Source: Shiella aurantiaca (GTDB lineage Bacteria > Bacteroidota > Bacteroidia > Cytophagales > Cyclobacteriaceae). Taken from it: DNA of 64,000 bases. The DNA lies in the NCBI GenBank assembly GCA_030412945.1, contig JAUHJS010000003.1:1507-65506 (forward strand), in the 5' to 3' direction. The notes under the pieces were generated by a model that was not told the DNA's origin, searched no databases, and saw only the letters and a program-made list of their open reading frames with translations. Below are positions 15,927 through 24,726 of this stretch, piece after piece. Within the stretch, counting starts at the first letter, position 1, and each line of letters begins with the position of its first letter. The translations under genes and the position numbers were made by a program.

Positions 15927-18362
15927 ATGCTGAGTAATTACCTAAAAATCGCCCTGCGTTTTTTGATGCGCAACAAAGTGTATACCCTTATCAATATCAC
16001 GGGGCTTTCCGTGGGGATTGCCTGCTGTTTGTTGCTCACCTTATATGTAAATGACGAGCTCTCATTTGATACGCATCACCACGAGGTAGAAAACCTCTAC
16101 CGGGTGGTTACAGAGTTTGAATCAGAAGGGGAAACCTACATGCATGCGTATTCCAGTCCGCCTATGGGGCCGGCTTTTATGGAGGAAATTGCCCAAGTGG
16201 AATATAGCACCCGCTTGGTATCACCTCCCGGAGTAGATAGGAGTCTATTGCGCTATAAGGAGCAATTATATTATCAAGAAGGCGGATTTTTGGCCGATAG
16301 TACTCTTTTCCAAGTATTTACCTACGATTTCGTAGAAGGTAATCCTGAGACAGCCCTACAGGGTCGTCATATGATGGTGGTGTCAGATAAGGTAGCCAAA
16401 AAGATTTTTGGAGACGAATCGCCTATTGGGGAAATTATAAATCTCAATATGGGTGGTAGCGAAGGCGATTACACCATCAGTGGGGTATATAAATCTGATA
16501 CCTACAAATCTTTTGTGATGCCGGAGTTTATCATCAGCATGAACAGTGCCGGCTGGGGCGATTGGATTGCCAGTGAGCGTCAATGGGCTGGACAGAATTT
16601 TGTACCCACTTTTGTACGCCTAAAACAAGGAGCTGTTGTAAGCGATGTACAGGCTTCAATGAATCAGCTCTTAGTGAAATATGGTAGCGAGCAGCTCAAA
16701 ATGCTGGGCATGAAGAAGAACCTTCAAATGGAGGCCGTGTCCGATATTTATTTGTACAACAACTTTAATGAGAGTGCCCGTATTACCTATGTGAAAATCA
16801 TTTTCACCATTGCCATTTTCTTATTGGTGCTAGCTTGTATCAATTTTATGAATCTCGCTACAGCCAAATCTACCCGCAGGGCGGCCGAAGTGGGTGTAAG
16901 AAAAGTGATGGGTGCACAGCGCGGAAACCTAGTTTATCAGTTTTTGGGCGAAACCTTTGTGATTGTTAGTATTTCCATGGGTTTTAGCCTTTTGATTTTA
17001 GAAATGGCTTTGCCCTTGTTTAATAATCTGAGCGATAAAAATATTAGTCTTTGGGATGTAAACGGAGGCTTTCTGCTAGGCAGTGTGCTGATAATTATAT
17101 TGCTTACTGCCCTGCTTTCGGGGAGTTATCCGGCCTTTTATTTATCCTCATTTCAGCCTGCCAAGGTACTTAAGAGCAAAGTAAGTTTAGGTACTTCTTC
17201 CGGACTGGTGCGCAAAGGCTTGGTGGTGTTTCAATTTATCATTTCCATTGCCCTGCTTTCCGGAGTGATTATTATATCGCGCCAGCTCAATTATATGAAA
17301 GAGAAGGACTTAGGCTTTGCTACCGACTCACGGGTGGTCATTCCTTTGCTTACAGTAGAGGCTATGCAGCAGTACGATGCCCTGAAGACCGATTTGGCTA
17401 AGGTGTCGAATATACGTCAGGTGGCAGGTACGCTTTATCCTCCGGGAAGTTTCATTCAGAACGATTGGAGTTTTTATAAACCCGGTACCACTATGGATGA
17501 AGGAGTTGATACCCGCATCAATACGGTAGATTACGATTATGTAGAAATATTGGGTCAAAAACTGCTGGCCGGAAGAAGCCTTTCACAAGAATTGGATGCC
17601 TACGGAACCAATCGGGTGTTGGTGAATCGGATGGCTTTGGAGCGCCTGGGCGTGAAAGTAGAGGAGGCCGTGGGGATGTTACTTACCACCGACTGGCAAG
17701 ACCAAAAAATCAGTTATGAGATTATAGGGGTGTTGGAAGACTTTCATCACATGTCGCTGCAAAGTGAAATTGCGCCTGTGATGTATCGCCTGCGCGAATC
17801 TTCTGAAAATCGGGATGGCTCGGCTATTTCCAATATCATAGTGGAGGTAGACCCTACTCAGGTATCGGCTACGCTGGCCCAGATAGAGGAAATATGGAAG
17901 GAGCAGGTGTCTTTCACTCCTTTCGAATATAATTTCTTGGATCAGCGCATGGATGCTCTTTATAGCAGTGCCCGCAAAGAAGCCGGAATCATTACGCTTT
18001 TTATGGTGATTGCAGTGGCTATTTCCTGCTTGGGTCTGTATGGCTTAAGCATGTTTATGGCTGAGCGTAAAACCAAGGAAATAGGCATCCGGAAAGTGTT
18101 GGGCGCTTCCGTGCTGAGCATAGTGGGCAATATGTCGCGTGAGTTTGTAGTACTAGTCTTATTGGCCTTTGTTATCTCTATTCCTCTGACCTATTGGGCT
18201 ATTCAGTATTGGCTGGAAGATTTTGCCTACCGCATATCCATTGGTGCCGATGTGTTTGTTTTCACGGCTTTATTAGCCTTAGGGGTTGCCATTCTTACCG
18301 TGCTGTATCAATCCCTAAAAGCTGCATGGGCCAATCCGGTAGAGTCGCTGAAAGACGAATAA
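15927..18362 (+). CDS. FtsX/MacB-type permease 3
   Basis: The 811-residue permease starts MLSNYLKIALRF, the same N-terminal pattern as its paralogues. It has the first helix at about 20-42, a coupling loop TAKSTRRAAEVGVRKVMGA, and a C-terminal module with ERKTKEIGIRKVLGAS. The frame is open further upstream, but the sigma-54-like element at 15870-15886 places the transcript start after that point, and the ATG at 15927 aligns with the other permeases. It is the last permease of this half of the system. A terminator follows at 18384-18416. The substrate is unknown and it is assumed to share the distant ATPase. Confidence 0.92.
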   Translation: MLSNYLKIALRFLMRNKVYTLINITGLSVGIACCLLLTLYVNDELSFDTHHHEVENLYRVVTEFESEGETYMHAYSSPPMGPAFMEEIAQVEYSTRLVSPPGVDRSLLRYKEQLYYQEGGFLADSTLFQVFTYDFVEGNPETALQGRHMMVVSDKVAKKIFGDESPIGEIINLNMGGSEGDYTISGVYKSDTYKSFVMPEFIISMNSAGWGDWIASERQWAGQNFVPTFVRLKQGAVVSDVQASMNQLLVKYGSEQLKMLGMKKNLQMEAVSDIYLYNNFNESARITYVKIIFTIAIFLLVLACINFMNLATAKSTRRAAEVGVRKVMGAQRGNLVYQFLGETFVIVSISMGFSLLILEMALPLFNNLSDKNISLWDVNGGFLLGSVLIIILLTALLSGSYPAFYLSSFQPAKVLKSKVSLGTSSGLVRKGLVVFQFIISIALLSGVIIISRQLNYMKEKDLGFATDSRVVIPLLTVEAMQQYDALKTDLAKVSNIRQVAGTLYPPGSFIQNDWSFYKPGTTMDEGVDTRINTVDYDYVEILGQKLLAGRSLSQELDAYGTNRVLVNRMALERLGVKVEEAVGMLLTTDWQDQKISYEIIGVLEDFHHMSLQSEIAPVMYRLRESSENRDGSAISNIIVEVDPTQVSATLAQIEEIWKEQVSFTPFEYNFLDQRMDALYSSARKEAGIITLFMVIAVAISCLGLYGLSMFMAERKTKEIGIRKVLGASVLSIVGNMSREFVVLVLLAFVISIPLTYWAIQYWLEDFAYRISIGADVFVFTALLALGVAILTVLYQSLKAAWANPVESLKDE

Positions 18363-18383
18363 TAGGTTTTGCTTATAATGATT

Positions 18384-18416
18384 AGGAGTAGCCAGTAGAT
18401 CGGGTTACTCCTTTTT
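18384..18416 (+). terminator. Rho-independent terminator after permease 3
   Basis: AGGAGTA (18384-18390) pairs with TACTCCT (18405-18411), extended by CC/GG inside, and TTTTT follows. It closes the first half of the permease system. The neighbouring gene is convergent. Confidence 0.8.
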
Positions 18417-18445
18417 GTTTTATAATGAATGTGTTATTGTTAAAA

Positions 18446-18916
18446 TTATTGACCGTTTTTACCTTTTCTAAATGCGTTCTCATAAAGGTTTATCCACTGC
18501 TGCGCGCTCATTTTCTGCACTAGCTGCGCAATAAGCGCATGCGGGATATGTTCAGGCTTTTTGAATCGGATGCAGCTTTTGCCCATATCCAGTTTGGCCG
18601 AGGTGTGCTTAGGGTATTCGGCTAAAAACCAATCCATGAGTTCAGGATTTGCATAAATTCCCATGTGATAGAGCGCATAAAAATTCTTTTGAGCGGCAAT
18701 GCTCATAAAAGGCAGCGGTTCTGCGGGTTTACAATGGTATCCGGCCGGGTACACACTGTGTGGTACCACATAGCCAATCATCCCGTAGGCTATCGTTTCG
18801 CTAAAATCAGGGGGGAGGTTATCAGTAATGGTTTCACGCAATTTTTGCATTACAGCTTGGCGTTCGGCCGGAAGCTGGGCGATATAATCTTGAGCGGAGG
18901 AAGCAGATACTTGCAT
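18446..18916 (-). CDS. DUF1801 domain protein
   Basis: The product of about 156 residues matches the DUF1801/YdhG-like family: an N-terminal helix with DYIAQLPAERQAVMQKLRETI, then ETIAYGMIGYVVP, AAQKNFYALYHMGIY, and a C-terminal GKSCIRFKK motif. The family is small, cytosolic and of unknown biochemistry; some members bind small molecules or metals. The frame extends upstream to 18970, but that part has no homologous look, and the ATG at 18916 gives the usual N-terminus. It is convergent with permease 3 and shares the terminator region. Nothing ties it to the export system. Confidence 0.85.
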   Translation of the reverse strand: MQVSASSAQDYIAQLPAERQAVMQKLRETITDNLPPDFSETIAYGMIGYVVPHSVYPAGYHCKPAEPLPFMSIAAQKNFYALYHMGIYANPELMDWFLAEYPKHTSAKLDMGKSCIRFKKPEHIPHALIAQLVQKMSAQQWINLYENAFRKGKNGQ

Positions 18917-19005
18917 AACAATTGGGATAGTGTAAAACCTAAAAGAAATGGGTATCCCTAAGATACCCAAATCCTTTTTTTCGATAAAGAAACCGAGGTC
19001 TAAAC

Positions 19006-20346
19006 TTATTCTTTTTCTTTATACCATTGAATTTTACGCGAGGCAAACATGATACCGCCCAAGATCAGGAACAAGCCTACACTCCCTAATAGCAGGGCAT
19101 AATCTTCTTCACGTGTAATCACAAAGATAAATCCATAAAAAAGGGAAAGCAGTCCGGTGAAGGCCCAAACGGTTTGACTTTTGGGCAAAAAGCTGCGTCC
19201 ATAGAAACCGATAAGAACTACCGTGGCCACAGAAGCTATCCAGTAGGCATAGGTAAAACCTATTTGCTCAGATAAAGAAAGGAGCAGTGAATAGTAAATA
19301 ATCAGTCCGCAGCCAATCAAAATATACTGAAAAGGATGGATGCGCACTTTATACATGATCTCAATCAAAAGTAGGGAAATGAAGGTGAGCATGATGATCA
19401 GTATGCCGTACTTAGCGGTGCGTATTGATTTTTGGTATTGATCAATCGGCATCAAAAGACTAAGACCAAAGGCCGAGTCGTTCAGATTAGAAAAGCCACC
19501 CATGGACTGCTGTGGATAGGAGCGGTTATAATGGAAAACTTGCCAGTCGGCAGCAAATACCGAGTCGCTAAGTGAGCGTGTGGCGGGTAGGAAAGCGCCA
19601 TCAAAACTAGGTGCCGACCACGTACCCGATACCTTCACCTGTGTGGTTTTTCCGATAGGGATAAATTGCAGATTCTCGCTTCCCTTTAAGCGTATGGTAT
19701 AGGCGAAGTCCAAGCCTTCTTTGGACATTTCTGTAAGATTCACCGGACTCAATATGCTTTTCGGAAGTTCAGGAAGTAAGGATTCGCCCGGTTCGGTGGC
19801 TAGTTCTTGCCCGTTGAGGGTGAGCAAGAGATTATTGAAAATACCTCGTAGGTCGGAGATGCCATTAATCAATTGGGCTTCGTGCCAATGCACATCTTTT
19901 TCGGAGATATCCCAAGCATCGAAGGAAGGATAATTGAAGCGGCCTTTGAATTGAATTTGGCTTTCATATACTACCACATCGAATATCCCACGGCTCAGAA
20001 TTTGGGGATTTACCTCGCCTGTAATCTCTAATTTTTCGGGTAAAAAATAGGCGTATTCGGTACGGGGCAGCACCTTGGTAACCTTGTCTTCAACAAAAGT
20101 TTGGTAATCGGTATAGGGTACGCGCAGTATAGGGCCACTTAGCGTTTGCCTTCCCGACCATTTTTCAGCCACTTCTTGCTGTACCTCATAGCTGCGGTAT
20201 TGCCGCTCTTCCATCAGACTTTGTAACCAGCTGGATGGGATAAGTAAAAGTAGGACAAGCACCCCGATAGAGGCCAGTTTAACTGAAATCGACTCCTTGA
20301 GCCATTCGTTGAATCGTTCGATTACATGCGGTGATTTGGTTTCCAT
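19006..20346 (-). CDS. creD: CreD-family inner-membrane protein
   Basis: The 446-residue protein begins with a cytoplasmic stretch and a membrane anchor at about 22-44 (KLASIGVLVLLLLIPSSWLQ). The family motif follows, with YRSYEVQQEVAEKWSGRQTLSGPILRVPY. A large periplasmic domain comes next, then a cluster of six or so helices from about 310 to 435. In enterobacteria CreD is tied to envelope integrity and beta-lactam response; the molecular role is unsettled. Here it lies 51 bases after an HTH gene and a membrane-protein gene, a trio I know from other Bacteroidota. The HTH protein, not CreBC, is probably its regulator. Confidence 0.92.
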   Translation of the reverse strand: METKSPHVIERFNEWLKESISVKLASIGVLVLLLLIPSSWLQSLMEERQYRSYEVQQEVAEKWSGRQTLSGPILRVPYTDYQTFVEDKVTKVLPRTEYAYFLPEKLEITGEVNPQILSRGIFDVVVYESQIQFKGRFNYPSFDAWDISEKDVHWHEAQLINGISDLRGIFNNLLLTLNGQELATEPGESLLPELPKSILSPVNLTEMSKEGLDFAYTIRLKGSENLQFIPIGKTTQVKVSGTWSAPSFDGAFLPATRSLSDSVFAADWQVFHYNRSYPQQSMGGFSNLNDSAFGLSLLMPIDQYQKSIRTAKYGILIIMLTFISLLLIEIMYKVRIHPFQYILIGCGLIIYYSLLLSLSEQIGFTYAYWIASVATVVLIGFYGRSFLPKSQTVWAFTGLLSLFYGFIFVITREEDYALLLGSVGLFLILGGIMFASRKIQWYKEKE

Positions 20347-20397
20347 GATTACGTGTTTAAAAGTTCTTTGTATTTCAAAGTAATTGATTAAAATTTT

Positions 20398-20691
20398 TTA
20401 CTCTTTCTGCTTCTTGATAAGAGCTTCCAAGGCTTGCAAATGTTTTTGAAAAGCTACGCGGCCCAGGGCACTGGCCTTGTATTGGGTATAGGGCTTACGT
20501 CCCACAAAGCTTTTTATCACTTCAATGTATTGGTCTTTCTCAAGCGCCTTAAGGTGAGAAGCCAGATTACCATCGGTGGCCTCTAGCATTTCCTTAAGTC
20601 CATTGAAATCATACACCTCATTCACCATCAGGATAGACATAATCTGAAGGCGCAGGCGATTCTCAAAAGCTTTGTCGAACTGATCCCACAT
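20398..20691 (-). CDS. Winged-helix transcriptional regulator
   Basis: The 97-residue protein has the compact winged-helix pattern of PF13601-type regulators: FENRLRLQIMSILM, DFNGLKEMLEATDGNLASHLKALEKDQYI, then a wing with YTQYKASALGRVAF. The frame is open to 20796, but the ATG at 20691 comes two bases after the upstream stop (TGATTATG) and starts the fold correctly. It is translationally close to the membrane-protein gene upstream and to creD downstream. It probably represses or tunes this operon. Confidence 0.87.
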   Translation of the reverse strand: MWDQFDKAFENRLRLQIMSILMVNEVYDFNGLKEMLEATDGNLASHLKALEKDQYIEVIKSFVGRKPYTQYKASALGRVAFQKHLQALEALIKKQKE

Positions 20692-20693
20692 AA

Positions 20694-21311
20694 TCAACGA
20701 TCGTAACGGAAGTGCATAATAGAGCCATACACCACGTGCATTAGCCCAAAACCTATTGCCCAGAAAAGTAAACCATAAGAAGGGAAAAAGGCACAAAGTA
20801 CACCCAAAGCAAGCTGGGTATAGCCAAGCTGGCGCACATCGCCCAAGGTAAAATGCGCCCCATTGATTAAGGATAAGCCATAAAACGCCAAGCTAGCTGG
20901 AGCAATTAGCCCCCAATAACCCTGAATCAAACAAGCCAAAATAAAAAAGCCTCCAGCCGCTAAAGGAATGGCCAAATTGAGCACAAGACGTTTGAAACTG
21001 CTGTTCCAGATTTTCTCTCCCTGCTTGCCAGCCTTCTGGTAGGTAAATCCGCCTACGGTAAGCAAAGCGGCAGCTAGCACCGCCAAACCCAGCAATACCA
21101 GTGGTTTAATCAAGGTGTGTACTTCGGCTGCGGGAGCGCCCCATGGCATAGCGGGATAGTACATCCAGTAATAGGCGATGGCGCAACCTACAAGCCCAAT
21201 TAGGCCGGCCAATACACCCGATAATCCGCTTAGGGATAAAAATCGGGTTGATTTCTCCATCATCTGGCGGATGGAAGAAATATCATCGTGTAAGCTTATT
21301 TTTTTACTCAT
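20694..21311 (-). CDS. Multipass membrane protein of the creD operon
   Basis: The 205-residue protein starts MSKKISLHDDISSIRQMMEKSTRF and then has about six hydrophobic segments (roughly 32-55, 72-95, 112-130, 135-155, 165-180 and 182-198). The ATG at 21311 fits this pattern better than the frame start at 21359. It is the first gene of the operon with the winged-helix regulator and creD. Proteins with the amphipathic DDISSIRQMMEKSTRF head recur in this setting, but their function is not known to me. It may sense membrane state for the cytosolic regulator. Confidence 0.8.
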   Translation of the reverse strand: MSKKISLHDDISSIRQMMEKSTRFLSLSGLSGVLAGLIGLVGCAIAYYWMYYPAMPWGAPAAEVHTLIKPLVLLGLAVLAAALLTVGGFTYQKAGKQGEKIWNSSFKRLVLNLAIPLAAGGFFILACLIQGYWGLIAPASLAFYGLSLINGAHFTLGDVRQLGYTQLALGVLCAFFPSYGLLFWAIGFGLMHVVYGSIMHFRYDR

Positions 21312-21387
21312 TGAAAGTACTTTGTTTTGCAAAGTTAAAAGGAGTTTTACAAAAACCAAGGGTTTGGTAAAGTAGTGCTAAAATATT

Positions 21388-22365
21388 TCAGCCCACACTC
21401 TGCTTATTGTATTTGTTCCGGTACTCCAGAGGCGTGAGTCCGGTGATTTTGCGGAAGGTAGTCCGGAACGCCTTGGTATCGGTATAGCCCACATCGTACA
21501 TCACCTCGTTGATGTTCTTTCGGCTGCTTTCAAAGCTGCGTTTGGCGGCTTCTACTTTTATGCGCTGTATGTACTCCAGCACCGAGTTGTGGGTAGCCTG
21601 CTTGAATCGCCTTTCAAAACTCCTGCGGCCCAAAGCCACACGGTCGGCCAGTTGATCTACCGTTATTTTTTCCTCGATATTCTCCTCAATGTACTGCTGG
21701 GCATGGCTTACGGCACTATCGTTATGCGCTTTCTGTCCTTTAAACATGGCAAAGGCCGATTGGCTATTCCTATCAATATCAATAGCGAAGTATTTGGAGG
21801 CCAAAATGGCCGTTTCGCGGTTGGTATATTTTTCTACCAAATGGAGCAGCAAATTCCAGTATGAATTGGCACCACCGCTGGAGTAGATGCGGTTTTCTTC
21901 CGTTACGATGTGTCCATCTTGTATTTCTACTTCCGGGAAAAGTGCCCGAAATTCATTGGCAAAGCCCCAGTGGGTCGAGCATTTTTTTCCATTGAGCAGG
22001 CCGGTGGAGGCGAGCAGAAAAGCACCCACACAGAGGGAGGCCACCTCGGCTCCTTTATTATATTGCGCCACTATCCAAGGTATCAATTCTTTGTTGGCTT
22101 CCACGGCCTCTTTCAGATTGCCAAAGAGGGCAGGGATAAAGACCAAATCGGTACGCTCTACTTCCGAAATCAGCACATCGGGACGGACAGAATATCGTCC
22201 GGCATTCAAGGAGATTTCTTTGCTAATTCCTACCAATTGTACCTCAAAGAGTGGTGGCTGACCAGCACTTTGCAAGAACTGGTTTACGGCACTAAAACAA
22301 TACTGAGGGTCGGCAATGGCTTGGAGAACAGCGTGTTCGGGTACAAGTATGGAAACTTTTTTCAT
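21388..22365 (-). CDS. GlxA-type AraC-family regulator with DJ-1/PfpI domain
   Basis: The 325-residue regulator has an N-terminal DJ-1/PfpI-like domain (about 1-170), with the nucleophile-elbow region LCVGAFLLASTGLLNG, and a C-terminal AraC pair of helix-turn-helices. These include ITVDQLADRVALGRRSFERR and INEVMYDVGYTDTKAFRTTF. In GlxA-like regulators the first domain senses a ligand rather than acting as an enzyme, although Cys is kept in the elbow. It is divergent from the SRPBCC/VOC operon across 114 bases, so it is the likely regulator of those genes. Confidence 0.92.
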   Translation of the reverse strand: MKKVSILVPEHAVLQAIADPQYCFSAVNQFLQSAGQPPLFEVQLVGISKEISLNAGRYSVRPDVLISEVERTDLVFIPALFGNLKEAVEANKELIPWIVAQYNKGAEVASLCVGAFLLASTGLLNGKKCSTHWGFANEFRALFPEVEIQDGHIVTEENRIYSSGGANSYWNLLLHLVEKYTNRETAILASKYFAIDIDRNSQSAFAMFKGQKAHNDSAVSHAQQYIEENIEEKITVDQLADRVALGRRSFERRFKQATHNSVLEYIQRIKVEAAKRSFESSRKNINEVMYDVGYTDTKAFRTTFRKITGLTPLEYRNKYNKQSVG

Positions 22366-22479
22366 TCAATAAATATAAAAAATCTTTTCGCAAATCGCCC
22401 CTCATTTGTCGTTTTTGCCCATAAGGATTACCCCATAATCTGTCTACATTTGATATAAACAAACCAACAACCCATAATT

Positions 22480-23358
22480 ATGAATACCTCTGCAAAAACC
22501 TCTATCACCGTAGAAGCCCTTGTAAAAGCGCCCGTAGCGCATGTATGGGCTATATGGACTCAACCTCAGCATATCACCCAATGGAACCAAGCTTCGCCCG
22601 ATTGGCATACACCCCGCGCAACCAATGATGTGCGCGTGGGTGGAAAATTCACCTCCCGCATGGAAGCCAAAGACGGCAGTATGGGTTTTGATTTTGAAGG
22701 AGAATATACTGATGTGAAAGTGAATGAACGCTTATCTTACTGTATGTCTGATGGGCGTACGGTCGATATTGTGTTTACGCCCAAAGGCGAGCACACCCAT
22801 GTGTCGGAGCGTTTTGATGCCGAAACCATGAACTCTGTAGAATTGCAGCGCCAAGGTTGGCAGGCTATATTGGATAGCTTTGTACGCCATGCCGAGAAGC
22901 AATTGAAAATGCCGCGTATGCATTTTTCTATTACCATTCAGGCTTCGGTAGAGAAAGTATATCAAACCATGCTAGGGGAGAAAACCTATCCACAGTGGAC
23001 GGCCGCTTTTAATCCGACCTCGAATATCCGTGGCTCATGGGAAAAGGGTTCTAAAATCCTTTTTATCGGTACCGATAAAGATGGAAACGAAGGAGGGATG
23101 GTTAGCCGAATTAAAGAAAATAGCCCTAACGAATTGGTGACCATTGAGCATTTGGGACTTTATGGGGGTGGACATGAAATCACCTCAGGCCCTGAAGTAG
23201 AAGCCTGGGCGGGTGCTATTGAGCAATATACTTTTATCAAACAAGGCAATGCAACCGAGTTGAAGGTAGAGTTAGATGTTAATACCGAGTTTGAGTCGTA
23301 TTTTAAAGACACTTGGCCTAAGGCCCTGCAATTACTTAAGTCTATTTGTGAAGCGTAA
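22480..23358 (+). CDS. Tandem SRPBCC (AHSA1-like) protein
   Basis: The 292-residue protein joins two START/SRPBCC domains. The first (about 5-145) is AHSA1-like, with VEALVKAPVAHVWAIWTQPQHITQW and a closing helix QGWQAILDSFVRHAEKQL. The second (about 148-290) starts again with FSITIQASVEKVYQTM and ends in FKDTWPKALQLLKSI. Such domains bind hydrophobic ligands in a deep cavity. Most relatives have one domain, so this is a fusion. A Bacteroidota -7-like TACATTTG lies at 22445-22452. Two VOC-type genes follow 11 and 8 bases apart, suggesting an operon. Confidence 0.87.
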   Translation: MNTSAKTSITVEALVKAPVAHVWAIWTQPQHITQWNQASPDWHTPRATNDVRVGGKFTSRMEAKDGSMGFDFEGEYTDVKVNERLSYCMSDGRTVDIVFTPKGEHTHVSERFDAETMNSVELQRQGWQAILDSFVRHAEKQLKMPRMHFSITIQASVEKVYQTMLGEKTYPQWTAAFNPTSNIRGSWEKGSKILFIGTDKDGNEGGMVSRIKENSPNELVTIEHLGLYGGGHEITSGPEVEAWAGAIEQYTFIKQGNATELKVELDVNTEFESYFKDTWPKALQLLKSICEA

Positions 23359-23369
23359 AATTTTCTGAT

Positions 23370-23807
23370 ATGGCAAGTGTAAGTACCTATTTGAATTTTG
23401 CTCGCGAAACCGAGCAGGCGTTTTTGTTCTATAAATCCGTCTTTGGAGGGGAATTTGAAGGCGGTATTTCCCGCTTTGGCGATATTCCTCCTTCGGATGA
23501 GATGCCACCTCTAGCCGAAGCTGATAAAAATCTGGTGATGCACATATGTCTCCCAATTTTTGGTGGACATAGGCTTATGGGAACCGATGCCCCAGAAACT
23601 ATGGGTTTTACCGTGAATTTTGGCAATAATCAGTACATCAATCTGGAACCCGACACCCGCGCAGAAACCAAGCGATTGTTCGATGCCTTGGCTAAGGGCG
23701 GCACCGTTACCATGGAGCTGCAAGACATGTTCTGGGGCGATTATTTCGGCAGCTGTACCGACCGCTTTGGCGTGCAATGGATGTTCAATTGTTCATCTAA
23801 AGACTAA
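23370..23807 (+). CDS. VOC-family PhnB-like protein
   Basis: The 145-residue protein has the PhnB-like pattern of the vicinal oxygen chelate superfamily: YLNFARETEQAFLFYKSVFGGEF near the N-terminus, VMHICLPIFGGHRLMGTDAP, and FWGDYFGSCTDRFGVQWMFNC at the end. PhnB-like proteins are small dimeric folds of unsure function, often grouped with SRPBCC genes. It lies between the double SRPBCC gene and the double VOC gene. A metal-dependent role is possible but cannot be shown. Confidence 0.9.
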   Translation: MASVSTYLNFARETEQAFLFYKSVFGGEFEGGISRFGDIPPSDEMPPLAEADKNLVMHICLPIFGGHRLMGTDAPETMGFTVNFGNNQYINLEPDTRAETKRLFDALAKGGTVTMELQDMFWGDYFGSCTDRFGVQWMFNCSSKD

Positions 23808-23815
23808 ACCAAAGG

Positions 23816-24655
23816 ATGCAAACCATGATTTACCCTTGCTTCTGGATGGACAATAATGCACGGGAAGTGGCCGACTTTTATTGTTCACTTTTTCCGGATT
23901 CGTCTCTGCAAGAAGAATCGGCTTTTGCTGTTTCCTTTCGCTTGGCGGGACAGCGATTTATGTGCCTCAACGGGGGAGAAGTTTTTCGACCCAATCCCTC
24001 CATTTCCTTTTATGTGGTATGCGAATCGAAAGAGGAAGTCGATTATTTATGGAAAGGCCTTTCGGAAGGTGCTGAGGTGATGATGGCCTTAGGTGCTTAC
24101 CCTTGGAGCGCGCGCTACGGATGGCTCAGCGACCGCTACGGGGTGAGCTGGCAGTTGGCTTTGGGCAAGTTAGAGGAAGTGGGGCAGAAGATTACGCCCA
24201 CACTGATGTTTACCCAAAAACAGGCCGGAAAAGCCCGTGAAGCCATTAATCGGTACACGAATATTTTCCCCGACTCATCCGTAGTAGGGATTTTGCCCTA
24301 TGCCGCTGGAGATGGTGATGTGGAAGGATACATCAAACATGCCCAATTTCGCTTAAGCAATCATGTATTTATGGCCATGGATAGTTCCTTGGCGCATGCT
24401 TTTACCTTCAGTGAGGGTGTTTCGCTGGTGGTGGAATGTGATACACAATCCGAGATAGATATGCTTTGGCAAAAGCTTACCGATGGAGGAGAGGAAAGCC
24501 AATGTGGCTGGCTGAAAGACGCCTATCAGGTATCGTGGCAGATAATTCCTAAGGTACTAGCCACACTAATGAGCGACCCCGAGCGGGCACCCCGCGTGGC
24601 GCAGGCTTTTATGAAAATGAAGAAATTTGATATAGAAGCGCTGATGAAGGCTTAA
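23816..24655 (+). CDS. Tandem VOC/PhnB-like protein
   Basis: The 279-residue protein contains two PhnB-like halves. The first (about 1-128) has PCFWMDNNAREVADFYCSLFPDSS and ends at RYGVSWQLALG. The second (about 130-245) repeats the order with PTLMFTQKQAGKAREAINRYTNIFPDSS and QVSWQIIP. A C-terminal tail with RVAQAFMKMKKFDIEALMKA is typical of this two-domain form, often called 3-demethylubiquinone methyltransferase-like by old annotation, without support for that reaction. It is the last gene of the operon. A terminator follows at 24679-24707. Confidence 0.88.
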   Translation: MQTMIYPCFWMDNNAREVADFYCSLFPDSSLQEESAFAVSFRLAGQRFMCLNGGEVFRPNPSISFYVVCESKEEVDYLWKGLSEGAEVMMALGAYPWSARYGWLSDRYGVSWQLALGKLEEVGQKITPTLMFTQKQAGKAREAINRYTNIFPDSSVVGILPYAAGDGDVEGYIKHAQFRLSNHVFMAMDSSLAHAFTFSEGVSLVVECDTQSEIDMLWQKLTDGGEESQCGWLKDAYQVSWQIIPKVLATLMSDPERAPRVAQAFMKMKKFDIEALMKA

Positions 24656-24678
24656 ACGAAATAGGTTTTAGTTTGTGA

Positions 24679-24707
24679 AAAGCATGTCCTTGGGCATGCT
24701 TTTTTTG
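24679..24707 (+). terminator. Rho-independent terminator after the SRPBCC/VOC operon
   Basis: AAGCATG and CATGCTT pair around a short TCCTTGGG centre, followed by TTTTTTT. It may serve the convergent channel gene poorly, since the opposite strand lacks an equal T run. Confidence 0.85.
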
Positions 24708-24726
24708 TTGGTAAATCATCAGTAAT

